From contig NZ_JNKU01000032.1 in the NCBI RefSeq assembly GCF_000702165.1, positions 1 through 34,640 on the forward strand: DNA of 34,640 nt. Direction: 5' to 3'. Origin of the DNA: Sharpea azabuensis DSM 18934 (lineage in GTDB: Bacteria > Bacillota_I > Bacilli_A > Erysipelotrichales > Coprobacillaceae). The position numbers were made by a program, and so were the translations under genes. Positions 6,378 to 14,231 of this stretch are shown here, piece after piece. The notes beneath the pieces are model-generated. The model made no database searches. It was not told the origin of the DNA and saw only the letters and a list, made by a program, of their open reading frames with translations. Within the stretch, counting starts at the first letter, position 1. Each line of letters opens with the position of its first letter.

Positions 6378-8492
6378 CTATTTTCTTCTAAAAGTCAACA
6401 TCACCTTAAAGAGATCACCATCAACGCTTACTTCCATCTCACCATCCTGTGCTTCCATGAAGCTCTTGACAATTGCAAGACCAATTCCACTGCCTTCCTG
6501 AGCACGGGAGCTATCCCCACGTACGAATCTTTCAACGATTTCTTTTTCATTAAAATTCATTTTGGATACGGAGATATTCTTAAAGCTAATCGTAATAGCC
6601 TCTTCACTACTTACAGCATCAACATAAAAACGTGTTCCATTTAAGGCATATTTAGAAATATTTGTTAAGAGGTTTTCAAAGATGCGATAAGTCTTATCAC
6701 CATCAAGCTTCAACATATAGCTATTGGTATCAAAGTTTTCCACAACTTCAATATTCTTGCTTAAAAGAATTTCATTGTTTTCAACTATGGATTGCTTCAA
6801 TAAGGCAATAATATCAAGCTGAACACGTTCAAATGTCATCTTGCCTGAAGAAGCCTTGGCAATATCAAGCAGATCATCAAGCAAGCTTGTCAGATGATTC
6901 GTATATTTTGATAATTCTGCAACATATTGACGCTGTTCATCATTTAATGGCGTTGTCTCAAGTAATGTTGTGTAGTTCTTCACGACTGTTATAGGTGTCT
7001 TTAAATCATGGGAGACATTTGTAATCAGCTCACTTTTTGAACGAGCAGCTTCTGTTTCTAAGTCTACTGCTTTCTTGAAGCCTTCTGAGACATCATTCAT
7101 CGCATTTCTTAAATCATCAAACTGATGGCATTCAAGGGTGTTGGGAGTAAAATCTCCCTCACTCATTGCCTCAGCCTGCTTGATCAGCTTATGATAGTTT
7201 TCCTGATGATCCTTGTACGCTTTTAATACCCAATGGTAGAGTACAAAGCCATAAACAACAAGTCCAACTACAGTTGCGATTTTGGCATAACGATTCATCA
7301 ATAGCCATATTGTAAACCATAAACGGCGATATAAGTTAAGATCATTAAAATAGGAATAGCCAACAATTTTTACTTGTGGCAAGAGGATAATGAGTAAAAC
7401 GATGACCATCTGGGTGCTGATGATCTTCGCTATTTGTTTTTTGGTTACCTTTGAAATAGGCATTTCCACAATATCATGTATTGTAGATTGCGTATTTTTC
7501 ACAATCGCACCAATAACAGTCTTTGTCTTCAGATAATTCAACAAACCTGTTTTCAAAATATATTTGATGCCAAATGTCACGAGTGATACAGCAATGCCTA
7601 TAATCGCGATACTCATGATGGATAGAAGCGGGAAGGCATAGGTTGTAATCTTTAATTCACTATAAGCTGCTGATGAACCTAAGCTGCCTGTCGCCATAAG
7701 CAAGAGTGCACTGATGGCAACCATGATGGAAATACCGATGACATGGCCAAGGAAGTACCAGTCTTTGACACTCTTGTAGGGATTAATATCTTCAACGATC
7801 TCCAATGGATAAAGCAGGACAAAAATGACAATCAGAATCATGGAAATTGCCGCTGCAAGTAAAGCATTGGTAAGTGAAGTATCATGCTCATTATAGAAAA
7901 GCATGTCCCGTGTCTGAGCATTTTTTAAATCCTTAGGGATTGTGATTGTTAGGGAGATGTTTTTAGGCTTGTTGATGGATACGACATTCTTGCCTAAATC
8001 AGGATAGGTATCCACAAGCTGGTCACTTAAATCTTCTCTTACTAAATCAAAATCATAAAAACTTAGATTATTTCCTGTACTTGTCACATTGCCTTCACTA
8101 TCAAACTTGACTGTCAGCTTATAGTATTCGCCTTTATGTTTACGTGTATAAATATCACTTTTATTTGTCGAAGTGTTGGTAAAGTGATAAAGAATGTCCC
8201 CATTAAATTCTATTTCCTTAGCTCTTGTAGCCACCTGTTTCTGGAATTCTTTATTAATGGCTGCACGCGTGACTTCATCGACATTATTCGTAAATGTGAG
8301 ATACTCATATGTGGGATCTACCTGCTTTGTTTCATAAAGAATAAAGCTGGCATAGAAATCAGAAATCATGCTGTTGGTGATGTCAAATTTCGTCTGACTT
8401 TCACGGCCATAATATGTTGAAAGCATAATAAATGAGCTAAAGGCTATCAATAATGAAAGGATAAGGACATAGATTCTTTTTGCTTTTTTCAT
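6378..8492 (-). CDS. Large membrane sensor histidine kinase
   Basis: 704 residues. Predicted membrane helices lie near 7-27, 208-229, 244-268, 284-315, 361-379 and 392-420, with a roughly 180-residue external domain after the first. A HAMP-like linker precedes HisKA. The phospho-acceptor His is residue 495 in SHDLKTP, the N box is ENLLTNISKYA (606-616), the F box is ERFVRGD and the G2 box is EGSGIGLAI. The G1 region reads FKNISVSKMN and lacks the usual DxGxG Asp. That variant is, as far as I recall, seen in other Bacillota kinases, so activity is plausible. It follows the response regulator by 9 nt and almost surely phosphorylates it. The signal is unknown. Confidence 0.92.
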   Translation of the reverse strand: MKKAKRIYVLILSLLIAFSSFIMLSTYYGRESQTKFDITNSMISDFYASFILYETKQVDPTYEYLTFTNNVDEVTRAAINKEFQKQVATRAKEIEFNGDILYHFTNTSTNKSDIYTRKHKGEYYKLTVKFDSEGNVTSTGNNLSFYDFDLVREDLSDQLVDTYPDLGKNVVSINKPKNISLTITIPKDLKNAQTRDMLFYNEHDTSLTNALLAAAISMILIVIFVLLYPLEIVEDINPYKSVKDWYFLGHVIGISIMVAISALLLMATGSLGSSAAYSELKITTYAFPLLSIMSIAIIGIAVSLVTFGIKYILKTGLLNYLKTKTVIGAIVKNTQSTIHDIVEMPISKVTKKQIAKIISTQMVIVLLIILLPQVKIVGYSYFNDLNLYRRLWFTIWLLMNRYAKIATVVGLVVYGFVLYHWVLKAYKDHQENYHKLIKQAEAMSEGDFTPNTLECHQFDDLRNAMNDVSEGFKKAVDLETEAARSKSELITNVSHDLKTPITVVKNYTTLLETTPLNDEQRQYVAELSKYTNHLTSLLDDLLDIAKASSGKMTFERVQLDIIALLKQSIVENNEILLSKNIEVVENFDTNSYMLKLDGDKTYRIFENLLTNISKYALNGTRFYVDAVSSEEAITISFKNISVSKMNFNEKEIVERFVRGDSSRAQEGSGIGLAIVKSFMEAQDGEMEVSVDGDLFKVMLTFRRK

Positions 8493-8501
8493 GTAATCAC
8501 C

Positions 8502-9200
8502 TTAGAGTTTTTCAATCTTATATCCAATCCCCCAGACAACTTTAAGATATTGTGGATGTTTTGGATCTTGTTCAATCTTTTCTCTTAATTTACGCACATG
8601 AACCATAATTGTTTCCGTATTGATGGCATCCTGACTCCATACTTTTTCATAGATTTCTTCAGCTGAATATACACGACCTGGAGATTCCATTAAAAGTTTA
8701 AGAATTTCAAATTCTTTTTTTGTAAGATGGACCATTTGGTTGTTGACATTTACTTCTCTACTAAAGAGATCAAGCTTGAGATTGCCAACAGTTAAATACT
8801 GGTTCTCTTGCTTAGTGATAGCTGGTTTGTCTAGAAACTTTTCATAGCGTCTTAAATGAGCATTGACCCTAGCCATGAGTTCAAGTGGTTCAAATGGCTT
8901 TGTTACATAGTCATCTGCACCAATGTTCAAACCTGTAATCTTGTCAATATCTTCATCTTTAGCAGATAGAAATATGACTGGAAAGTCATAGCTTTCTCTT
9001 AAACGTGATACAAAGGTCATACCATCCATCACAGGCATCATAATATCGACAATAGCTAAATGAATGTCCGGTGATATCTTCTTTAAAGCCTCAGCACCAT
9101 TTTCTGCTTCAACAACCTCATAATTATGACTTTTTAAGAAAAGCTTTAAACTTTCTCTAATACCTTTTTCATCTTCAACAACTAATACTGTATGTTCCAT
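8502..9200 (-). CDS. OmpR/PhoB-family response regulator
   Basis: 232 residues. The receiver domain (1-120) has the acidic pocket ED at 9-10, phospho-acceptor Asp52 in IVDIMMP, the conserved Ser79 and Lys101 in TKPFEP. The C-terminal winged helix (about 130-230) has LTKKEFEILKLLM, the recognition segment INTETIMVHVRKLREKIE and GIGYKIEKL. It binds DNA as a dimer when phosphorylated by the kinase encoded next. Targets are not visible; a 13-bp palindrome in its own leader (9222-9234) could mark autoregulation. dus lies 69 nt upstream with no terminator between, so read-through from dus is possible. Confidence 0.95.
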   Translation of the reverse strand: MEHTVLVVEDEKGIRESLKLFLKSHNYEVVEAENGAEALKKISPDIHLAIVDIMMPVMDGMTFVSRLRESYDFPVIFLSAKDEDIDKITGLNIGADDYVTKPFEPLELMARVNAHLRRYEKFLDKPAITKQENQYLTVGNLKLDLFSREVNVNNQMVHLTKKEFEILKLLMESPGRVYSAEEIYEKVWSQDAINTETIMVHVRKLREKIEQDPKHPQYLKVVWGIGYKIEKL

Positions 9201-9221
9201 ATGTCACCTTTCCGCTTTCAT

Positions 9222-9251
9222 CTTACATTGTAAGTATTAAGAAATATTATA
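9222..9251 (-). promoter_or_regulatory. Possible promoter and palindromic operator before the response regulator
   Basis: TATAAT at 9246-9251 on the minus strand could be a -10 box, but no good -35 is found at 17 bp. Between it and the start codon lies CTTACATTGTAAG (9222-9234), a perfect 6-bp inverted repeat around one base. Confidence 0.4.
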
Positions 9252-9269
9252 CATAAATCTTAAAAATTC

Positions 9270-10220
9270 CTAAATTTCCTCGCTATTATTAATACCACAT
9301 TCAAGCATTTCATCAAGTGCTTTATGATAATCTTCTAAATTCTGTGCTTTTCTCAAATGTTTGAGAGGTTTCTTGGAGTGATCAAACATAATATACATAT
9401 GTGCCCAGAGTTCCTTAAGCTTAAAAAGTACATCTTTGTCATATTTTAATGTTTCTCTTAAACCTTCTTCTAAGCTCTCAATGAATCTTTCAAAACGTTC
9501 CAGGGTTTCATTTTGTCCAGTTGTATACTCATCAATCAGATATGGTCTAGCAATCAGCCCTCGTCCAAGCATCATGCCCTCAAGTTTGGGATACTTTTGT
9601 TCAATAGCTTTGATATCAGCAATTGTCTTGATATCACCATTGTAGACTAATGGCGCTTTGATATCCTTATAGAAAGCATCAAAAGCTGCCAAATCAACTG
9701 ACCCTTTATACATCTGTATGCCTGTCCGGGGATGAACAATGAGCTTATCGATGGGATACTTATTATAAAGGGAAATAAGCGCATCTAACTTGCTTGTATC
9801 CTGGTAGCCTATTCTTGTCTTAAGAGAGATCTTTAAGCCTGGAGAAGCCTTAAAAATCGCATCTAAGTAGCCATCAAGATTATCAAGATCATCAAGCATA
9901 GCACTCCCCTTGTTTTTCTTTGTCACAGTTGGTGAAGGACATCCTAAATTGAGATTAACTTCTCCATAACCTAATTCCATGAGCTGCCTTAAAGTATAAA
10001 TAACATCCTCAGCATTCTTTGATAGTATCTGTGGCACTACATCAATGTTCTGATTATTTGCTGGATTGATATCAGAGCTTTCTCTTGTTTTAAGATGATG
10101 GTGATGATGGGGAGCAATAAAAGGCATATAGTATTGATCAATCCCTTTATAGATGGCATTGTGGCTATTGCGGTAAACATAGTTCGTAATACCTTCCATG
10201 GGTGCAAAATAGTATTTCAT
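9270..10220 (-). CDS. tRNA-dihydrouridine synthase (Dus family)
   Basis: 316 residues from the ATG at 10220. Dus enzymes reduce uridines in the tRNA D-loop using FMN and NADPH. FMN-barrel signatures are APMEGIT (6-12), NLGCPSPTV with the catalytic Cys94, IVHPRTG, VYNGDI and MLGRGLI. The subtype (Dus A/B/C-like) cannot be fixed by eye. The ATG has GGAGG five bases upstream; an earlier in-frame TTG at 10232 would place the ribosome site inside the gene. A run of five His at 38-42 is unusual. The gene begins immediately after the rplQ terminator with no clear promoter, so it may depend on read-through. Confidence 0.9.
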   Translation of the reverse strand: MKYYFAPMEGITNYVYRNSHNAIYKGIDQYYMPFIAPHHHHHLKTRESSDINPANNQNIDVVPQILSKNAEDVIYTLRQLMELGYGEVNLNLGCPSPTVTKKNKGSAMLDDLDNLDGYLDAIFKASPGLKISLKTRIGYQDTSKLDALISLYNKYPIDKLIVHPRTGIQMYKGSVDLAAFDAFYKDIKAPLVYNGDIKTIADIKAIEQKYPKLEGMMLGRGLIARPYLIDEYTTGQNETLERFERFIESLEEGLRETLKYDKDVLFKLKELWAHMYIMFDHSKKPLKHLRKAQNLEDYHKALDEMLECGINNSEEI

Positions 10221-10230
10221 AAATTCCTCC

Positions 10231-10257
10231 AAAAGAAAAAGCGGGTCAAACCCGCTT
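10231..10257 (-). terminator. Terminator of the S10-spc-alpha operon, abutting the dus ribosome site
   Basis: AAGCGGGT/ACCCGCTT (10239-10246 and 10250-10257) with a 3-nt loop, followed by TTTTCTTTT and then at once GGAGG of dus. It lies four bases after the rplQ stop. Confidence 0.9.
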
Positions 10258-10261
10258 GATA

Positions 10262-10624
10262 CTATAATAACTGTAAAACTGCCATAGTAGCATTATCGCC
10301 ACGACGGTTATAAGTCTTAACAACTTTTGTATAACCACCATTACGATCAGCATACTTAGGAGCAACATCATCAAATAAAGTCTGAACAGCTGTCTTACCA
10401 GTATTTGGATCTACAACGTCCTGAAGTACTGCAGCAGCCTGTCTTCTAGCGTGTAAGTCGCCACGCTTACCTAAAGTAATTAACTGTTCTACAACACTCT
10501 TAACTTCCTTAGCTCTTGTATCAGTAGTTTCAATCTTACCATACATGATGACATCAGTAGCTAAGTTACGTAACATTGCTTTACGGTGAGACTGAGTCCA
10601 ACCTAATTTTCTATTCTTTGCCAT
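10262..10624 (-). CDS. rplQ: 50S ribosomal protein L17
   Basis: 120 residues, the short bacterial form. L17 sits near the peptide exit tunnel. Recognisable are [20 protein letters not shown] at the N-terminus, [30 protein letters not shown] in the middle and [20 protein letters not shown] at the end. It is the last gene of the alpha operon, 27 nt after rpoA, and its stop lies four bases before the terminator stem. Confidence 0.98.
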   Translation of the reverse strand: MAKNRKLGWTQSHRKAMLRNLATDVIMYGKIETTDTRAKEVKSVVEQLITLGKRGDLHARRQAAAVLQDVVDPNTGKTAVQTLFDDVAPKYADRNGGYTKVVKTYNRRGDNATMAVLQLL

Positions 10625-10651
10625 AACTAACTCCTCTCAAGTATTAACGAA

Positions 10652-11596
10652 TTAGTCAACAGGCTTGAAGCCTAAACCTAATTCAAGTAATTTTTCTTTG
10701 ACTTCCTTTAAAGACTTCTTACCAAGATTTCTCACCTTGATCATATCGTCTTCAGTCTTATTAGCTAATTCCTGAACTGTCTGAATACCAGCACGTTTTA
10801 AGCAGTTATAAGAACGTACAGATAAATCAAGTTCTTCAATAGTCATATCTAAGACCTTATTAGTTGTATCTTCCTCTTCTTCACTCATGACTTCCATATT
10901 CATGGCTTCATCAGTTAATTCAACGAACATATTTAAATGTTCAACTAAGATCTTAGCAGCTAAGGCCAAGACTTCATGAGGCTTGATAGAACCATCAGTA
11001 GTAACTTCCATAGTTAATTTGTCATATTTAGCTGTCTGACCTACTCTTGTAGGAACTACTTCATATGCAACATTAACAACAGGTGAGAAGATGGAATCAG
11101 TTGGAATAACACCAACAGTATCCACAAACTTCTTATTCTGGTCACTACTCATATAACCTCTATCCTTGCGTGCATACATTTCCAAGTGTAAATGTCCGCC
11201 TTCTGCAACGTGGCAAAGGACAAGGTCATTAGAGATCATTTTAACTTCAGAAGGGCACTGAATGTCAGCACCAGTGACTGTTGCAGGTCCGTCTACGTCG
11301 ACAACCATTGTCACATCTTCATCACTATCTAATTCAAAGACAAGCTTCTTGATAGCAAGGATAATATGAGTCACATCTTCTACAATACCATCTACGGCGC
11401 AGAATTCATGGATTGCTCCATCCATCTTGATCGCATAGACAGCTGCACCAGGCATAGATGATAACATGACTCTTCTCAGAGCGTTACCAATAGTTGTCCC
11501 AAAACCTCTTTCTAGAGGTTCAACAACAAACTTTGCATAATTATCATCTTCATTATAAGTTTCAACTGAAAAGTTTGCTTTTTCGAACTTTTGCAT
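10652..11596 (-). CDS. rpoA: RNA polymerase alpha subunit
   Basis: 314 residues, normal length. The N-terminal domain (about 1-230), which dimerises and nucleates polymerase assembly, shows FVVEPLERGFGTTIGNALRRVMLSSMPGAAV. An acidic linker (EEEEDT) leads to the C-terminal domain (about 250-314), with LDLSVRSYNCLKRAGIQTVQELANKTE and RNLGKKSLKEVKEKL, which binds UP elements and activators. It lies 46 nt after rpsK, the widest gap within this part of the operon. Confidence 0.98.
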   Translation of the reverse strand: MQKFEKANFSVETYNEDDNYAKFVVEPLERGFGTTIGNALRRVMLSSMPGAAVYAIKMDGAIHEFCAVDGIVEDVTHIILAIKKLVFELDSDEDVTMVVDVDGPATVTGADIQCPSEVKMISNDLVLCHVAEGGHLHLEMYARKDRGYMSSDQNKKFVDTVGVIPTDSIFSPVVNVAYEVVPTRVGQTAKYDKLTMEVTTDGSIKPHEVLALAAKILVEHLNMFVELTDEAMNMEVMSEEEEDTTNKVLDMTIEELDLSVRSYNCLKRAGIQTVQELANKTEDDMIKVRNLGKKSLKEVKEKLLELGLGFKPVD

Positions 11597-11642
11597 ATTT
11601 CCCTCCTAAGAAATTAATCTAATTAATTCGAATGAGAAATTC

Positions 11643-12029
11643 TTATCCACGAGGGCGTTTTGGTGGACGACAGCCATTATGTGGGATTGGAGTTACATCA
11701 GTGATTGCAGTAACTTCTAAGCCAGCAGCAGCTAAAGCTCTAACAGCAGCTTCACGTCCTGGGCCTGGACCCTTAACGTCAACTTCGATTGACTTCATAC
11801 CATGTACCATTGCAGCCTTAGCAGCAGCTTCTGCAGCCATCTGAGCAGCATATGGAGTTGATTTTCTTGAACCTTTGAAACCTAATGCACCAGCACTAGA
11901 CCAAGTTACAGCATTACCCTGTTCATCAGCGATTGTTACGATTGTATTATTGAATGTTGAATGAACGTGAGCAACACCTTTAGCTATATTCTTCTTTACT
12001 CTTCTCTTACGAGTTGTCTTCTGAGCCAT
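11643..12029 (-). CDS. rpsK: 30S ribosomal protein S11
   Basis: 128 residues, typical length. S11 lies on the platform of the 30S subunit near the mRNA exit. Motifs include [56 protein letters not shown] and the C-terminal [18 protein letters not shown]. It sits between rpsM (16 nt) and rpoA (46 nt) in the alpha section of the operon. Confidence 0.98.
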   Translation of the reverse strand: MAQKTTRKRRVKKNIAKGVAHVHSTFNNTIVTIADEQGNAVTWSSAGALGFKGSRKSTPYAAQMAAEAAAKAAMVHGMKSIEVDVKGPGPGREAAVRALAAAGLEVTAITDVTPIPHNGCRPPKRPRG

Positions 12030-12045
12030 TGTTTAACCTCCTGTC

Positions 12046-12411
12046 CTACTTCTTCTTGCCAGCGATAGGTCTTGCTTTACCTTTTCTTGTTCTGGCATTT
12101 GTCTTTGTTCTCTGTCCTCTTACAGGTAAACCTTTTCTATGACGGATACCTCTATAAGAACCGATTTCCATTAAACGTTTGATGTTTAACTGAGTTTCAC
12201 GACGAAGGTCACCTTCAACCTTGATCTTTTCAACTTCTGATCTTAACTTTGTTTCTTCAGCTTCTGTAAGGTCCTTAACTCTTGTATCTTCAGATACGCC
12301 TGCAGCCTTACAAATATTCTTTGCTGTAGTATTACCAATACCATAAATATAAGTTAATGATACCACAACACGTTTATCACGTGGGATATCTACACCTGCT
12401 ATACGAGCCAT
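12046..12411 (-). CDS. rpsM: 30S ribosomal protein S13
   Basis: 121 residues. S13 is a head protein that contacts the 50S subunit (bridge B1) and P-site t[24 protein letters not shown], the [20 protein letters not shown] block and the basic tail [16 protein letters not shown] are characteristic. It follows rpmJ by 18 nt with a GGAGG site before the start, and precedes rpsK by 16 nt. Confidence 0.98.
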   Translation of the reverse strand: MARIAGVDIPRDKRVVVSLTYIYGIGNTTAKNICKAAGVSEDTRVKDLTEAEETKLRSEVEKIKVEGDLRRETQLNIKRLMEIGSYRGIRHRKGLPVRGQRTKTNARTRKGKARPIAGKKK

Positions 12412-12429
12412 TCGCTAAATTTCCTCCTA

Positions 12430-12543
12430 TTAACCTTGTCTCTGCTTGTGTTTAGGGTTTTCGCAGATGACCATTACTCTACCCTTACGTCTAATTACTC
12501 TGCATTTATCGCAGATTGGTTTTACAGATGCTCTTACTTTCAT
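12430..12543 (-). CDS. rpmJ: 50S ribosomal protein L36 (zinc form)
   Basis: A 37-residue gene read directly from the minus strand: [19 protein letters not shown], then [18 protein letters not shown] and TAA. Cys11, Cys14, Cys27 and His32 form the CCCH zinc ribbon, so this is the zinc-binding (C+) version. L36 is the smallest 50S protein and stabilises domain interfaces of 23S rRNA. It lies between infA (25 nt) and rpsM (18 nt), its standard place. Confidence 0.97.
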   Translation of the reverse strand: MKVRASVKPICDKCRVIRRKGRVMVICENPKHKQRQG

Positions 12544-12568
12544 CTTGCTTCACTCCTCTAAGTAAAAT

Positions 12569-12790
12569 TTACTTCTTTCTGAATGTGATGCGCCCACGTG
12601 TTAAATCATATGGAGAAATTTCAACGGTTACTTTATCCCCTGGTAAAATGCGAATGTAATTCATACGGATTTTACCAGAAACGTGAGCTAAAATAGTAAC
12701 ACCATTCTCTAGGGCAACTTTAAACTGCGCATTTGGCAGAGTCTCAACTACTGTTGCCTCTACTTCAATTACATCATCTTTCTTTGCCAT
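12569..12790 (-). CDS. infA: Translation initiation factor IF-1
   Basis: 73 residues forming one OB-fold. IF-1 occupies the A site during initiation and assists IF-2 and IF-3. Sequence marks are [21 protein letters not shown], GHxxx-equivalent [21 protein letters not shown] and [15 protein letters not shown]. It follows map by 12 nt and precedes rpmJ, the usual spc-alpha junction in Bacillota. Confidence 0.97.
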   Translation of the reverse strand: MAKKDDVIEVEATVVETLPNAQFKVALENGVTILAHVSGKIRMNYIRILPGDKVTVEISPYDLTRGRITFRKK

Positions 12791-12802
12791 ACTCTACTCC
12801 TT

Positions 12803-13549
12803 CTAAACTTTAGTCATGATCTCATATCCGTCATCAGTGATGGCTACTGTATGTTCATAATGGGCTGCTAAAGAGTGGTCTTTCGTCTTTGTTGTCCAAC
12901 CATCACGAAGCACAACAACTTCTTCACCGCCTAGATGAGCCATTGGCTCTACGGCAAGACACATTCCCTTCTTTAAGCGTGGCCCTCTATGGGCAGCACC
13001 CCAGTTAGGAATACTAGGATCCTGATGAACTTCAGTACCAATTCCGTGACCGGTATAATCTCTAGGTGTGGTACAGCCTTGACTTTTAAGATAGACTTGT
13101 ACTGCATGCGAAATGTCACCTACACGGTTGCCTGGTTTAACCTGTGCTAACCCTGCATAAAGTGCCTCTTCACATACTTTCATGAGACGTTTCACATCAT
13201 CAGATGGATTGCCGATTGCATATGTCCATGCACTGTCGCCATGATATCCTTTCCAGCATGCTCCAACATCGACAGAAAGAATATCTCCGTCCTTTAAAAC
13301 ATAGTTAGATGGGATGCCATGAACAACCGTATCATTAACCGACGTACATACACTACCAGGAAAATCGTATAAATGCAAGAAGGAAGGCGTACAACCTTCA
13401 TTTCTTATGATTTTTTCGCAAAAATCAGCAACTTCCTGCGTTGTTAAGCCTGGTCGGAGGAACTTTTCCAACTCTTTGTGGACAAGTCCCACCACATGAC
13501 CGGCATGTCTCATCAATTCAATTTCCCTTGAATCTTTGATAGTAATCAT
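12803..13549 (-). CDS. map: Type I methionine aminopeptidase
   Basis: 248 residues from the ATG at 13549. The enzyme removes the initiator Met from new proteins. The five metal ligands are all visible: Asp94, Asp105, His168 (GHGIGTEVH), Glu201 (EPMAHLG) and Glu232. His77 in VNDTVVHGIP is also conserved. The start overlaps the adk stop by one base (TAATG) and has GGAGG eight bases upstream; an earlier in-frame start at 13567 would add six residues inside adk and is rejected. Coupled translation with adk is likely. Confidence 0.96.
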   Translation of the reverse strand: MITIKDSREIELMRHAGHVVGLVHKELEKFLRPGLTTQEVADFCEKIIRNEGCTPSFLHLYDFPGSVCTSVNDTVVHGIPSNYVLKDGDILSVDVGACWKGYHGDSAWTYAIGNPSDDVKRLMKVCEEALYAGLAQVKPGNRVGDISHAVQVYLKSQGCTTPRDYTGHGIGTEVHQDPSIPNWGAAHRGPRLKKGMCLAVEPMAHLGGEEVVVLRDGWTTKTKDHSLAAHYEHTVAITDDGYEIMTKV

Positions 13550-14202
13550 TATAAAGCCTCCAAACATTTCTTAATATCAGAATAGACATCATCCATTGAC
13601 TGATCACCATTAATGTTTGTAAGCATACCTTTCATCTTGTAATAATCGATCAAAGGTCTTGTCTGTCCTTCATAAGTACTCAGTCTGACCTTAACAGCAG
13701 CTTCTGTTTCGTCTTCACGCTGGTACAATTCGCCACCACAGTTGTCACAGACACCTTCAACTTTAGGTGGTTTATACATAATGTGGAATGTAGCACCACA
13801 ATTCTTACAAGTTCTTCTGCCAGATAATCTCTTCTTTAAGACATCAAAGTCAACATCAAGATTAATGACTGCATCAATCTTAAAGCCCAATGATTCTTCA
13901 AAGTACTCAAGTTCTCTAGCCTGAAGAATTGTTCTTGGATAACCATCTAGAATAAATCCATTCCCGAAATTGTTCATGTTTTCTTTAAGATAGTCATAAA
14001 CCATTTCATTAGTGAAGTCATCAGGAACAAGTCGACCAAACTTTGAGAAATAATCAGAGATAACTCCAATACTTGTCTGTTCACGATGAGCTTTACGGAA
14101 TAAATCTCCCGTAGAAATCTGCGTCAAACCAAATTCCTTTACTAATTTTGCCGCTTGTGTCCCTTTTCCTGCACCAGGAGGGCCCATTAAGATAATATTC
14201 AT
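13549..14202 (-). CDS. adk: Adenylate kinase, zinc-type lid
   Basis: 217 residues. It interconverts ATP, AMP and ADP. The P-loop is GPPGAGKGT (7-15), the AMP-binding part is STGDLFR and LDGYPRT, and the LID carries Cys132, Cys135, Cys152 and Cys155, the four-Cys zinc site common in Gram-positive bacteria. It lies between secY (29 nt) and map (1-nt overlap), the standard spc arrangement. Confidence 0.97.
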   Translation of the reverse strand: MNIILMGPPGAGKGTQAAKLVKEFGLTQISTGDLFRKAHREQTSIGVISDYFSKFGRLVPDDFTNEMVYDYLKENMNNFGNGFILDGYPRTILQARELEYFEESLGFKIDAVINLDVDFDVLKKRLSGRRTCKNCGATFHIMYKPPKVEGVCDNCGGELYQREDETEAAVKVRLSTYEGQTRPLIDYYKMKGMLTNINGDQSMDDVYSDIKKCLEAL

Positions 14203-14231
14203 AATTTCGCTCCTTCATTTATGTGATTTTA

